Assembly: GCF_000377905.1 (NCBI RefSeq)
Contig: NZ_KB898872.1
Location: forward strand, 285,884 to 349,883
Length of the DNA stretch: 64,000 bases
Origin: Thioalkalivibrio sp. ALMg11
GTDB taxonomy: Bacteria; Pseudomonadota; Gammaproteobacteria; Ectothiorhodospirales; Ectothiorhodospiraceae
Direction: 5' to 3'
The position numbers and the translations under genes were made by a program. The first letter of the stretch is position 1, and the number at the start of each line of letters is the position of its first letter. Positions 9,852 to 18,716 of the stretch are shown piece by piece. The notes under the pieces were generated by a model. That model made no database searches and was not told where the DNA came from. It saw only the letters and a program-made list of their open reading frames with translations.

Positions 9852-10772
9852 CTACAACGCCATGTCGATCGCGAGCAGCACCACGAAGCCGACCAGCACG
9901 CCGACCGTGGCCTGGGCCTCGTGGCCCTTGCGGTGCGACTCGGGGATGATCTCGTGGCTGATCACGAACAGCATCGCCCCGGCCGCGAAAGCCAGCCCCC
10001 AGGGGAGCAGGAACTCCATCAGCGTGATGGCACCGGCCCCGATCAGGCCACCGATCGGTTGCACCAGACCGGTCAGCAGGGTCACCCCGAATGCTGCCCA
10101 CTTGCTGTAGCCCAGCGACAGCAGGGCGATGGCGACCACCAGCCCCTCCGGCATGTTCTGCAGCCCGATCCCAATGGCCAGCGCAATCCCGTCGCTTACG
10201 TCATCGCCGCCGAAGCCGACCCCCACCGCCAGGCCTTCCGGCAGGTTGTGCAAAGCGATGGCGAAGATGAACAGCCAAACGCGGCGGATTTTCTGCGGGT
10301 CGGCTCCACTTTGGGGGCCAATGAAGAAATGCTCGTGCGGCACCAGCTTGTGTAGCGCCAGCAGCGCGCCTCCGCCCAGCCCGATGCCCACCGCCAGCAC
10401 CACGATGGCCATGCCCACGCCGCCGTACTGCGCCTCCGCCTGCTCCACCGAGGGCAGCACCAGCTCGAAGGCCGTGGCCGAGAGCATCACCCCGGCACCA
10501 AAGCCCATCATCGCGTCCTCGACCGACTGGCTGATGCGGCGCAGGAAGAAGATCGGGAGCGCCCCGACCGCGGTCATCAGACCGGCGATGAAGCTCGCCA
10601 GCAGCCCGATCTGCAGCGTGCTCAGATCGGCAATCCGGTCCTCCAGTACGGGCCAAAGCAGGCTGACGAGCCAGATAAAGGCCGCCAGCGCGATCAGCGA
10701 CCCGACCAGAAAGATGGGGGGCACCGGCTTGCCGTGGTCTTCCTCGGATGTCGCTTGGGAGGGCTCACTCAT
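9852..10772 (-). CDS. ZIP-family divalent metal transporter
   Basis: This 306-residue inner-membrane protein has about eight hydrophobic segments. It is likely to import zinc or another divalent metal. The metal-site helices read HNLPEGLAVGVGFG (TM4) and GIGLQNMPEGLVVAIAL (TM5), the HNxPEG / QxxPEG signature of ZIP proteins including ZupT. The histidine-rich loop usual between TM3 and TM4 is short (HKLVPHEHFF). The start is preceded by AAGGA. It is divergent from the alanine/glycine symporter gene. The substrate metal is not predictable from sequence. Confidence 0.93.
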   Translation of the reverse strand: MSEPSQATSEEDHGKPVPPIFLVGSLIALAAFIWLVSLLWPVLEDRIADLSTLQIGLLASFIAGLMTAVGALPIFFLRRISQSVEDAMMGFGAGVMLSATAFELVLPSVEQAEAQYGGVGMAIVVLAVGIGLGGGALLALHKLVPHEHFFIGPQSGADPQKIRRVWLFIFAIALHNLPEGLAVGVGFGGDDVSDGIALAIGIGLQNMPEGLVVAIALLSLGYSKWAAFGVTLLTGLVQPIGGLIGAGAITLMEFLLPWGLAFAAGAMLFVISHEIIPESHRKGHEAQATVGVLVGFVVLLAIDMAL

Positions 10773-10964
10773 GCTCGGTCCTTGAACGTCGTTGAGTGTA
10801 TGGCGGGGAGGCCCCGGTTACTCATGGATACGGTGAACGCCGCGACGTTCCGCAGGAAAATCCTATCGCCCTGTTGCGCATAACCTATCGTAAACATCTG
10901 CCACGCGAGGTAGGATTTTCGGCGACCGCCGCACCGGCCCATCCCGGACCACAAGGACCCACCG

Positions 10965-12356
10965 ATGCTCGACACCATCGACCAGTTCCTCGGCGACACC
11001 GCCGGCCTGCTTTGGGGCAACCCGATCACCCTGATCCTGCTGCTGGGCACCGGACTCTACCTCACCATTCGCCTGGGTCTGGTTCAGGTCGTCGCCTTCC
11101 GCGAGGGCTGGCGCGCCCTGCGCGGTACCGACGGGCGCGGCGGCGGCACCGGGCAGATCTCGCCGTTCCAGGCGCTGTCCACCGCGCTGTCCGGCACCAT
11201 CGGTACGGGGAACATCGCCGGGGTCGCCACGGCCATCGCGCTGGGCGGCCCCGGGGCGCTGTTCTGGATGTGGGTCACCGCCTTCTTCGGCATGGCCACC
11301 AAATTCGCCGAGACCACCCTGGCCGTGCGCTACCGCGAGATCGCCCCGGACGGCAGCATCGCCGGCGGACCGATGTTCACCCTGCTCCACGGCCTCAAGA
11401 TGAAGAAGCTGGCGATCCTGTTCGCCGCCTTCACCCTGATCGCCTCGTTCGGCATCGGCAACATGGTGCAGGCCAACTCGGTGGTCGATGGCCTGACCTT
11501 CATCGTGCCGGACCTGCGCGCCGACGACGACATCATGGGCTGGATGGCCCTGATCATCGGCGTGACCATGGCCGTGCTCGTGGCGCTGGTGATCATCGGC
11601 GGCGTCAAGCGCATCGCGATGATCGCCTCGACCATCGTCCCGTTCATGGCCGTGATCTACATGCTGGGCGCCTTCGTGGTGATTGCCGCCAACATCGAGG
11701 CCGTGCCGGCCGCGATCGGCACCATCCTGAACCTCGCGCTCAACCCCTGGGCGGCCGGCGGCGGCGCTATCGGCCTGGCCATCCAGTACGGCGTAGCGCG
11801 CGGCATGTTCTCCAACGAGGCGGGCCTCGGCTCCTCGGCCATGGCGCACGCCGCGGCCAAGAACGGCGATCCGCCGCGCGAGGGCTCGGTGGCCATGCTC
11901 GAGCCATTCATCGACACCATCGTGGTCTGCACCCTGACCGGCCTGGCCATCGTCGTCACCGGCGCCTACATCGACCGCGCCGACGACGTGGTCGGCGCGT
12001 CGCTGACCGCCACCGCCTTCAGCTCCGCGCTGGGGCCGTTCGGCGCCATGGTGGTCGGGATCAGCCTGATGCTGTTCGCCTTCTCCACCATGATCGCCTG
12101 GTCCTACTACGGCGACCGCTCGGCCTACTTCCTGTTCGGCGAACGCGCGGTAATTCCCTATCGCATCGTGTTCGTCATCCTGATCGTGATTGGCGCCACC
12201 ATCCCGCTGGGCGTGGTCTGGAACTTCTCCGACATCGCCAACATCGCAATGGCGGCACCCAACCTGATCGCGCTGATCCTGCTGGCCGGCCTGGTCAAGA
12301 AGCTGCGCGACGACTACGTGGCCTACCGCCCGATGCCGGATCGCCATGAGGGATAA
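10965..12356 (+). CDS. Sodium:alanine/glycine symporter (AGCS family)
   Basis: This 463-residue polytopic membrane protein takes up alanine or glycine with sodium. GQISPFQALSTALSGTIGTG, NIAGVATAIALGGPGALFWM and the helix pair around GMFSNEAGLGSSAMAHAAA are hallmarks of the family. The ATG is preceded by AAGGA. Its stop overlaps the start of nadC by 11 bases, implying translational coupling. Closeness to the riboswitch-controlled gcv operon makes glycine import plausible, but this is inference. Confidence 0.93.
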   Translation: MLDTIDQFLGDTAGLLWGNPITLILLLGTGLYLTIRLGLVQVVAFREGWRALRGTDGRGGGTGQISPFQALSTALSGTIGTGNIAGVATAIALGGPGALFWMWVTAFFGMATKFAETTLAVRYREIAPDGSIAGGPMFTLLHGLKMKKLAILFAAFTLIASFGIGNMVQANSVVDGLTFIVPDLRADDDIMGWMALIIGVTMAVLVALVIIGGVKRIAMIASTIVPFMAVIYMLGAFVVIAANIEAVPAAIGTILNLALNPWAAGGGAIGLAIQYGVARGMFSNEAGLGSSAMAHAAAKNGDPPREGSVAMLEPFIDTIVVCTLTGLAIVVTGAYIDRADDVVGASLTATAFSSALGPFGAMVVGISLMLFAFSTMIAWSYYGDRSAYFLFGERAVIPYRIVFVILIVIGATIPLGVVWNFSDIANIAMAAPNLIALILLAGLVKKLRDDYVAYRPMPDRHEG

Positions 12357-13254
12357 GCACGCCGTCGCGGGCGGTCCGGCCGACCCGTTCGCACAGGGCC
12401 CCGCGCGCCCGGATGCCGCCTTGCTGGTACGCGAGGTCGAAGCCGCCCTCGCCGAGGACCTGGGCCCCGACGGCCTGGACGGCGACCTGACCGCCGCCCT
12501 GGTCCCGGCCGAACGCGTCGCGCGCGCCACGCTGCTGCTGAAAGAGAACGCGATCGTCTGCGGCCAGGCCTGGTTCGACCGCGTATTCGCCCGCCTCGCG
12601 CCGGAGACCCGGATCGACTGGCAGGTGGCCGAAGGCACCCGCGTGGACGTGGGCGACGAACCGCGCGTGATCGCCACCCTGGAAGGCCCTGCCCGGGCCG
12701 TACTGGCCGCCGAGCGCGCAGCGCTGAACCTGCTGCAGACCCTCTCCGGCACGGCCACCGAGACCGCCCGCTGGGTCGCGCGCCTGGACGGCACGGACAG
12801 TCGCATCCTCGATACCCGCAAGACCCTGCCGGGCCTGCGTCACGGGCAAAAGTACGCCGTGCGCTGCGGCGGTGGCCACAACCATCGCCTCGCCCTGTGG
12901 GACGCCGTGCTGATCAAGGAAAACCACATCGCCGCCTGCGGCTCCATCGCCGCCGCGGTGGAGCGTGCCCGCGCCCTGGGTGCCGGACGCTGGGTCGAGG
13001 TGGAGACGGAGAACCTCGACGAGGTCGATCAGGCTCTGGCCGCCGGAGCCGACGTGATCATGCTCGACGAGCTGTCGCTGGACGACCTGGCCACCGCCGT
13101 GCAACACATCCGCGGACGCGCGATCTCCGAGGCCTCCGGCGGGGTCACGCCGGATACCCTGGCGGCCATCGCGGCCACCGGTGTGAACTACATCTCGGTC
13201 GGCGCCCTGACCAAGCACCTCCACGCCATCGACTATTCCCTCCGCCTCGACTAG
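12346..13254 (+). CDS. nadC: Nicotinate-nucleotide pyrophosphorylase (quinolinate phosphoribosyltransferase)
   Basis: This 302-residue enzyme of de novo NAD synthesis converts quinolinate and PRPP to nicotinate mononucleotide. RKTLPGLRHGQKYAVRCGGG and HNHRLALWDAVLIKENH are the active-site signature, and EVETENLDEVDQAL and ISVGALTKH complete the barrel. The length is normal. The ATG at 12346 lies inside the end of the symporter gene. A later methionine is unlikely because residues 25-45 already align to the family. Confidence 0.96.
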   Translation: MRDKHAVAGGPADPFAQGPARPDAALLVREVEAALAEDLGPDGLDGDLTAALVPAERVARATLLLKENAIVCGQAWFDRVFARLAPETRIDWQVAEGTRVDVGDEPRVIATLEGPARAVLAAERAALNLLQTLSGTATETARWVARLDGTDSRILDTRKTLPGLRHGQKYAVRCGGGHNHRLALWDAVLIKENHIAACGSIAAAVERARALGAGRWVEVETENLDEVDQALAAGADVIMLDELSLDDLATAVQHIRGRAISEASGGVTPDTLAAIAATGVNYISVGALTKHLHAIDYSLRLD

Positions 13255-13329
13255 CCCGCGGCTCTCGTGTTGCGATCCCGGCGATTACGGGGCATTGCTC
13301 ACCGTCTGGGGGCGGGCCTGGTTCTTCCT

Positions 13330-13527
13330 TCGGAGTTTACGGTGCCTTCGTCCGACCGCCTGCCATGCGCTGTCTCGCCAACGCACCGCGAGGTACTTTC
13401 TTGCTTGCCCAAGAAAGTACCCAAAGAAGGGCCCCCGGATTCCGCCCGGGAACCTTGCTCCAGGGCCCTCGGGCCGGCGGCGCTGAACTCGCTGCGCTGC
13501 GCTTTGCTCAGACATCCAGCGCCCCGT
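13330..13527. repeat. Interspersed repeat, family F copy 1
   Basis: About 200 bp are related, in inverse orientation, to 13870-14092. The hallmark is CACCGCGAGGTACTTTCTTG followed by CAAGAAAGTACCCAAAGAAG, an internal hairpin, ending in CTCAGACATCCAGC. Short open frames across it encode low-quality peptides and are not genes. Confidence 0.8.
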
Positions 13528-13608
13528 GTCTATTTCTAACTGGCCGGCCCATCACGCCTTCCGCGAGGGGCTCCATACGGGAGGGGAAGGTCAAAACAGG
13601 CGGCATCC

Positions 13609-13697
13609 CGTAGGGTGCGGTTGAGCGCAGCGAAACGCACCATCCCCCACGCCGTGCGAAACCCTGATGCGATTCGCTTCGCTCATCACATCCTACG
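13609..13697. repeat. Imperfect palindromic repeat CGTAGGGTGCG...CATCCTACG
   Basis: An 89-bp non-coding element has inverted ends CGTAGGGTGCG and CATCCTACG and internal alternations of GAGCGCAGCGAAACGCACC and GATTCGCTTCGCTCATC. It resembles small palindromic repeats common in proteobacterial genomes. It lies between the two inverted family F copies in the gene-free stretch 13255-14223. Confidence 0.65.
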
Positions 13698-13869
13698 CCC
13701 CCCGGCACCAGCTTCGCGGGTGCGGCACGCCATGGCCGCAGGCCGAGCGTGCCGAAGATGTCCGAAAGCCTAGCCATCATCCACTAGCTATATCGCTGGG
13801 ATAGCCGTTGTTTGGACCTACCTCCCCGTTGTCGTCGCGCCGAGTGGAGAGGCTTTTCGCGGGATTCAA

Positions 13870-14092
13870 GGGGCTGGATGTCTGAGCGAAGCGCAGCGTA
13901 GCGAGTTCAGCGCCGCCCGCGAAAAGCCTCGGAGCGAGGGAAACCCCGGGCCGCGCAGCGGGCCGGGGTCGCGGCAGTCGGGCGTGTTTCTTGGGTACTT
14001 CTTTGCACGAGCAAAGAAGTACCTCGCGGTGCGCTCGCGAGAGAGCGCCTGGCAGGCGGCGGACCGAAGCCGCCGTAAATACCGGACGATGA
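13870..14092. repeat. Interspersed repeat, family F copy 2 (inverted)
   Basis: About 220 bp match copy 1 in reverse orientation, including GTACTTCTTTGC / GCAAAGAAGTACC and GCTGGATGTCTGAGCGAAGC. The pair faces each other about 340 bp apart. A diverged fragment of the same family (TTGCACGAAAGTACCCGAAG) is seen near 57.77 kb. Confidence 0.8.
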
Positions 14093-14223
14093 ACCGGGAC
14101 CAGCCTTCTGGGATCGGCGCCGTACAGAGGCCACCAGAAACACCAGATGTCGAACGGGACCCAGCCAGGGCGAGCACAGCACACACACCCCAAGTGCGCC
14201 ATGGCGCCTGGAAGGACGGGAGG

Positions 14224-14787
14224 CTAGTTCTGCGACGCCGGCGGGAGCCGGATGAAGCGTTCGCGGTACAGGCGCAGTTCGTCGATGGAGTCGCGGATAT
14301 CCTGCATTGCCTGGTGGGACGCATTCTTGCGCAACTGCGCGATCACGTCCGGCGCCCAGCGTCGCGCCAGCTCCTTCAGCGTGGAGACATCCAGATTCCG
14401 GTAATGGAAGTATTGCTCCAACTCCGGCATCAGGCGCGCCATAAAGCGCCGGTCCTGACAGATGGAATTGCCGCACATCGGCGAGGCCCCCTTCGGCACA
14501 TACTGCGCCAGGAACTCCAGGGTCGCCTGCTCCGCATCGCGACTGTCCGACGAGCTGTTGCGCACCCGTTCGATCAGCCCCGATGTTCCATGGGTGCGCT
14601 GGTTCCATTCATCCATCCCCTCCAGCACCTCGGCGGGCTGATACAGGGCGATGACCGGCCCCTCGGCCAGGATATTCAAATCCTTGTCGGTGACGATGGT
14701 CGCCACCTCCAGGATCCGGTCGGTTTGCGGCTCCAGACCGGTCATCTCGAGATCGATCCAGATCAGGTTTTCGGCGTTCACGGCCAT
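14224..14787 (-). CDS. orn: Oligoribonuclease
   Basis: This 187-residue 3'-5' exoribonuclease degrades di- to pentaribonucleotides, including pGpG from cyclic di-GMP turnover. The DEDDh motifs are visible: WIDLEMTGL near the start, [15 protein letters not shown] in the middle, and [18 protein letters not shown] at the end. The start [17 protein letters not shown] is preceded by AAGGAG at good spacing. It is divergent from the cytochrome gene. The product complements the diguanylate cyclase at 1.4-3.7 kb functionally, although the loci are not linked. Confidence 0.96.
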   Translation of the reverse strand: MAVNAENLIWIDLEMTGLEPQTDRILEVATIVTDKDLNILAEGPVIALYQPAEVLEGMDEWNQRTHGTSGLIERVRNSSSDSRDAEQATLEFLAQYVPKGASPMCGNSICQDRRFMARLMPELEQYFHYRNLDVSTLKELARRWAPDVIAQLRKNASHQAMQDIRDSIDELRLYRERFIRLPPASQN

Positions 14788-14915
14788 TTCGCGTACTCCT
14801 TCGCGGGGAGGCCGTCGTGTGACGACCACGGCCCTTTCATATGCCGCAGGAGTCTATCATCATGGTTGCGAGGCCTGTGGCCCCGGACCCCGACCCCCGT
14901 GATATGGAGGGAACA

Positions 14916-15236
14916 ATGCGACACACCAACACACGCATTACCGCTAGCACTGCCGCGCTAGCCCTAAGCCTGGGCGGCGCGAGCATCGCGCTGGCCGACG
15001 ACATCCGCGTAGGACAGGAGCTGCACAGCGACAACTGCATCAGCTGTCACGCTGACATGGTCGGAGGCGACGGCTCCGACCTCTACACCCGCTCGAACCG
15101 CATGGTCGGCTCGCACGACGAACTAGTGGCCCAGGTCAACAACTGCAACGTCAACCTCGGCACCAACTGGTTCGACGACGAGATCAATGCCGTGGTCGCC
15201 TACCTCAACGCGGAGTACTACCAGTTCGATGACTGA
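14916..15236 (+). CDS. Small periplasmic monohaem c-type cytochrome
   Basis: A 106-residue protein with a signal peptide (about residues 1-29, ending SIALADD) and one haem site CISCH. A methionine in SNRMVGSH could be the sixth ligand. The start MRHTNTR follows GGAGGG. The stop overlaps the phhB start by 8 bases, so the two are co-translated. Its partner oxidase or reductase is not evident here. Confidence 0.85.
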   Translation: MRHTNTRITASTAALALSLGGASIALADDIRVGQELHSDNCISCHADMVGGDGSDLYTRSNRMVGSHDELVAQVNNCNVNLGTNWFDDEINAVVAYLNAEYYQFDD

Positions 15237-15564
15237 TTTGAAGACCAAGCACTGCCAGTCCTGCGAAGGCTTCACCAACCCGATGCCACGGGAAGATGCC
15301 CAGCGCGCCCTGGGACAGCTGCACGATGCCTGGGGTATCGACGAGACCGGCAAGAGCATCCAGCGCAGCTTCAAGTTCAAGAACTTCCACGAGACCATGG
15401 CGTTCGTGAACGCCGTCGCCTGGATCGCGCATGCCGAGGATCACCACCCCGACATGGCGGTCGGCTTCAACCGCTGTGCAGTGGAGTACTCGACCCATGC
15501 CATCGGCGGGCTGAGCGAGAACGACTTTATCTGTGCCGCACGCGTCGATGCCCTGTTCGACTAA
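15229..15564 (+). CDS. phhB: Pterin-4a-carbinolamine dehydratase
   Basis: This 111-residue enzyme recycles the carbinolamine formed by aromatic amino acid hydroxylases; some members have other pterin roles. AEDHHPDMAVGFNRCAVEYSTH holds the catalytic histidines and the family core. The start MTDLKTKHC overlaps the end of the cytochrome gene. An extra CxxC (HCQSC) near the N-terminus is found in part of the family. No phenylalanine hydroxylase gene is in the window. A miniature transposable element begins five bases after the stop codon. Confidence 0.93.
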   Translation: MTDLKTKHCQSCEGFTNPMPREDAQRALGQLHDAWGIDETGKSIQRSFKFKNFHETMAFVNAVAWIAHAEDHHPDMAVGFNRCAVEYSTHAIGGLSENDFICAARVDALFD

Positions 15565-15568
15565 CCCT

Positions 15569-15851
15569 AGGGAAACACTGATCAATGTACACGTTCGCGT
15601 TGGTCCCCCAGGTTTTCCGAGACAAGGCGCGGTCCGCAGCCGGTAGTGGTTCTACCGGCAAGGGGCGCAACGCAGGATCGGGGAACCTGGGGGACCAACC
15701 CCACAAGCTATCGAATGAAGGGTCTCGGCCACTTTTGCGCGCGCACGGCGTTGCGGCTCCCTTGTGCAGAACGCTGCACGGCAGTCACCGCGCCTTGTTC
15801 GCACGCAAAAGCGACTCGAGCGCGAACGTGTACATTAATCAGTGTTCCCCT
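15569..15851. mobile_element. Miniature inverted-repeat element, family A copy 1
   Basis: A 283-bp non-coding element has ends AGGGAAACACTGATCAATG and, inverted, AGGGGAACACTGATTAATG, flanked by CT and TA-rich bases. The interior contains GACAAGGCGCGG and GGTAGTGGTTCTACCGG, shared with copies at 49735-50005 and 60386-60655. It fills the whole gap between phhB and rsgA. It encodes no transposase, so mobilisation would have to be in trans. Confidence 0.85.
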
Positions 15852-15874
15852 AGCCGCCACGGCAGAGTACGAGC

Positions 15875-16771
15875 TTGACGCAGATCGCCCGGGTCTTCGC
15901 CCGCCACAACCAGATGGCCGACATCGCGGGGGCCGACGAGCCCCCGCGTCGGTTGCGCCTGCACCGCCGCTTTCGCGACCTCGCCTGCGGCGACCTGGTC
16001 GAGCTGGATGCCACTGGCGACGAAGTGGCCCGCCAGCTGGATCGCAACAACGTGCTCGTGCGCCGCGACGGCTTCGGCCGGCGCAAGGTCATCGCGGCCA
16101 ATATCGACTGCGTGTGGATTGTGATCGCGCCGGAACCGGCACCCTCGCGCAACCTGATCGACCGCTTTCTGGTTGCGATCCTCAACCTGCCCGCCCGCCC
16201 CCGGCTGCTGATCAACAAGCAGGACGAGGGGCCCGCGGCCCGGCCCGAGTGGCTGGACGCCTACCGTCAGCTGGACCTGGATCCGCTATTCGTCAGCGCC
16301 AAAAGCGGGTTCGGGCTGGACGACCTGGCCGCGGCTGCGGCCGGCCAGACCAACATTCTGGTCGGACAGTCCGGCGTCGGAAAGTCCTCGCTGGTCGCCG
16401 CCCTGCTCGATCAGTACGGGATCGTCGACGCGATCGCGCCAACCACTGGCGACCTGGCCGCATCCGGCGAGGGACGCCACACCACGGTCACCGCCCAGTG
16501 GTTTCCACTGGCCAACGGCGGCGCCTGGATCGACTCGCCCGGCGTGCGAGACTTCACCCCCGAGATCCCGTCTCTGGACACCCTGCAACGCGGCTTCCCG
16601 GACATCGCGGAGCTTGGCGATCACTGCCGCTTCCGCGACTGCCGCCACCAGAGCGAGCCCGGCTGCGCGGTACTGACCGCGATCGAGGCCGGAGAACTCC
16701 CCGCTCCACGCCTGCAGGCCTGGCACGCCCTCGCCGCCGAGATCCCCGCCCAGAACCGCGCTCGCGGGTAA
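15875..16771 (+). CDS. rsgA: Ribosome small-subunit-dependent GTPase RsgA
   Basis: This 298-residue circularly permuted GTPase acts in 30S ribosome maturation. An OB fold (about residues 1-75) is followed by the permuted G motifs: INKQD (G4), then GQSGVGKSS (G1), and DSPGVRDF (G3). The C-terminal zinc site is CRFRDCRHQSEPGC. The only plausible start is TTG at 15875, with a weak ribosome binding site. An in-frame TAG lies at the border of the miniature element 24 bases upstream. The basic N-terminal tail present in many homologues is missing, possibly removed by the insertion. Confidence 0.92.
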   Translation: MTQIARVFARHNQMADIAGADEPPRRLRLHRRFRDLACGDLVELDATGDEVARQLDRNNVLVRRDGFGRRKVIAANIDCVWIVIAPEPAPSRNLIDRFLVAILNLPARPRLLINKQDEGPAARPEWLDAYRQLDLDPLFVSAKSGFGLDDLAAAAAGQTNILVGQSGVGKSSLVAALLDQYGIVDAIAPTTGDLAASGEGRHTTVTAQWFPLANGGAWIDSPGVRDFTPEIPSLDTLQRGFPDIAELGDHCRFRDCRHQSEPGCAVLTAIEAGELPAPRLQAWHALAAEIPAQNRARG

Positions 16772-16909
16772 CTTTTCGACCACGAAGCGCACGCAGGCCC
16801 GAAGAAAACCACGGGTTATATAGCGATTAACAGGAAGGGGAGGCCGCACGGTGGCGTGCAGCGAGAGTCGCGGCGGAACGTGTGGCAGGTGTCGCGGCGG
16901 GGGCCGGGA

Positions 16910-17695
16910 TCAGAAGGTAAAACCCATCTCGACGCCGATGACCGAGGAGGCCGGCTCGCGGCTCACGCCTTCGAACTCAAGGCGATCGGCCAGCCAGTTA
17001 TCCGTCGAGTTCAGCGAATAGTCGTCGTAGTACAGGCTCAGGGACAGCTCGGACTGGTTCTGCAGGCGCAGGCGGCCATCCAGACTCAGGTAACCGGCGG
17101 TGCGGCCCGTCTCGCGTCTGCGATCACCGTAGCCAAAGCCCAGATCACGATCCTCGCTGGACAGGGGCTGGCGTACACCCACCCGGAACTGGCTATCGAA
17201 ACGCCCGGAGACGAAGGTCGGACCGAAGCTGAAATCGGTGAAGTACGCGGTGGACTCACCGGCCGGCCCGAGTTCGTTCCAGTCCGGACGCGTCTCCATG
17301 CCCACCCCAAGATTCAGGCCGTACCCGAAGCCCCCACCCAGTTCCTGGTGATAGCCACCCACCGCCTCGAACAGGCGTGTCCCGCCAAAGGCATTGTCGG
17401 CGTCATCCAGGGCCGAGGCATCGCCGGTACTGCGCACCGACAGGCGGTAGCGCGATTCACTGTCGCGACCGGTTTCCGGCTCGTCGCGCAACGTCACCCC
17501 CGCCCCACCGATCCCCTGGGCCTGGGGTGACGCAACCAGCGAGTAACGGTCGGAGGCGCTGGCAGCGCCCGTGCCCAGTGCGAGACCCGCAACCACCAGC
17601 GAAACGACGAACCGGGCCGAGCGCGCACGAAGCGGCCGCAGGCATTGTGCCTGCGGCCGCTTCAGGGCTGCACCGTTCGATCCTTGTCGCGTCAC
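16910..17695 (-). CDS. Putative outer-membrane beta-barrel protein
   Basis: This 261-residue protein has a GTG start, a long basic N-region, a hydrophobic segment ARFVVSLVVAGLALGTGAASA typical of a signal peptide, and then alternating amphipathic strands. It ends in VIGVEMGFTF; a C-terminal phenylalanine is the usual insertion signal of outer-membrane barrels. Repeated aromatic and glycine patterns (GGYHQELGGGFGYGLNLGVG, LSLSLYYDDYSL) support a barrel of roughly 8-12 strands. It lies 30 bases after the HIT gene and is probably the operon end. The substrate is unknown. A strong hairpin covers its 5' end. Confidence 0.7.
   Translation of the reverse strand: MTRQGSNGAALKRPQAQCLRPLRARSARFVVSLVVAGLALGTGAASASDRYSLVASPQAQGIGGAGVTLRDEPETGRDSESRYRLSVRSTGDASALDDADNAFGGTRLFEAVGGYHQELGGGFGYGLNLGVGMETRPDWNELGPAGESTAYFTDFSFGPTFVSGRFDSQFRVGVRQPLSSEDRDLGFGYGDRRRETGRTAGYLSLDGRLRLQNQSELSLSLYYDDYSLNSTDNWLADRLEFEGVSREPASSVIGVEMGFTF
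17630..17662. promoter_or_regulatory. Perfect 15-bp inverted repeat inside a gene start
   Basis: AAGCGGCCGCAGGCA, a 3-base loop, and its exact complement lie 33-65 bases inside the putative outer-membrane gene. No T-run follows on either strand. It could attenuate transcription, pause ribosomes or mark an incorrect start choice for this gene. Confidence 0.6.
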
Positions 17696-17725
17696 ACCAG
17701 TAATCCGTGTTGTCGTTCCTGGTCG

Positions 17726-18070
17726 CTAGCCGGGGGGCCAACTCAGTGCACGCCCAGCGAGGACATGCATGTGTATATGGTAGACCGTTTGCCCACCGTG
17801 GTCGTTGCAATTCATCACGGCTCGATAACCCTTCTCCGCAAATCCGCGATCGCGTGCGATCTCCGCCGCGGCCCGGGCCATCTGCCCGATCACCGGGGCC
17901 TCCGCAGCACTCAAATCGTTCAGCGTGGCAATGTGCGTTTTCGGGATCACCAGCACATGTTCGGGCGCCTGCGGGTTCAGATCCTCGAAGGCCAGCACCG
18001 CATCGTCCTCGAACACCACTCGGGCCGGGATCTCGCCCGCCACGATCTTGCAAAACACGCAATCCGTCAT
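17726..18070 (-). CDS. HIT-family nucleotide-binding protein (HinT-like)
   Basis: This 114-residue member of the histidine triad family is a purine nucleoside phosphoramidase or related hydrolase. The triad reads HIHMHVLAG near the C-terminus and the N-terminus CVFCKIVAGEIPARVVFEDD is family-typical. It follows recR by 33 bases in the dnaX-ybaB-recR transcript. The function of HIT proteins in this operon is not established, so only the family is assigned. Confidence 0.92.
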   Translation of the reverse strand: MTDCVFCKIVAGEIPARVVFEDDAVLAFEDLNPQAPEHVLVIPKTHIATLNDLSAAEAPVIGQMARAAAEIARDRGFAEKGYRAVMNCNDHGGQTVYHIHMHVLAGRALSWPPG

Positions 18071-18103
18071 GCCGCCACTCCTGTATCAAAATATTACCAC
18101 GCA

Positions 18104-18694
18104 TCAATATTCGCGCCGACCCGAAAGTGCATGCGCCAGGGTGCCGGCATCGATGTACTCCAGCTCGCCGCCGCTGGGGATACCCTGGGCGATTCGCGTG
18201 GTACGAATCCCGTGACGTGCGGCCATCTCCGCCAGATAATGCGCGGTCACCTCGCCCTCTACCGACGTGTTCGTGGCCAGGATCAGCTCCTCCACGCCCT
18301 CCGCCTGCAAACGGGCCTCCAGTCGGTCGAGCCCGAGCTCCTCCGGGCCAATCCCGTCCAGCGGCGACAGCCGTCCCAGCAAAACGTGAAACCGACCGCC
18401 GAAATCCGTGGCCGACTCGATCGCCAGCACGTCGCCGGGACTCTCTACCACGCAAACCACCCGCGAATCGCGCTCCGGGTCCGCACAGCGCGAACAGGTC
18501 TCGGCCGAGGTCAGCGTGCGGCACACCGAGCAATGCCCGATGCGCGCCACGGCCTCGTCCACCGCCCGCGACAAGCGCCGCGCGCCCTCACGGTCGCGCT
18601 CCAGCAAGTGCAGCGCCATGCGCCGCGCCGACTTCGCCCCGACCCCGGGGAGGCAGCGCAGCGCCTGGACCAGCTCGTCCAGTTCCGCTTCCAT
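18104..18694 (-). CDS. recR: Recombination mediator RecR
   Basis: This 196-residue protein works with RecF/RecO to load RecA at gaps. The helix-hairpin-helix LRCLPGVGAKSARRMALHLL, the four-cysteine zinc finger CSVCRTLTSAETCSRC, and the Toprim domain starting VCVVESPGDVLAIE are all present. The length is normal. It lies 22 bases after ybaB, in the conserved dnaX-ybaB-recR order. Confidence 0.97.
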   Translation of the reverse strand: MEAELDELVQALRCLPGVGAKSARRMALHLLERDREGARRLSRAVDEAVARIGHCSVCRTLTSAETCSRCADPERDSRVVCVVESPGDVLAIESATDFGGRFHVLLGRLSPLDGIGPEELGLDRLEARLQAEGVEELILATNTSVEGEVTAHYLAEMAARHGIRTTRIAQGIPSGGELEYIDAGTLAHALSGRREY

Positions 18695-18716
18695 CAGGCG
18701 CGCCCGCTCCGCCGGC

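Noticed and set aside
10863-12821. 652-codon minus-strand frame across the sodium symporter and nadC
   Set aside because: Both plus-strand genes have clear family motifs; the antisense product is low-complexity.
13255-14223. Several small frames such as those around TARYFLA and FFARAKKYL
   Set aside because: They are conserved only because they lie in family F repeats; no ribosome binding site or codon bias.
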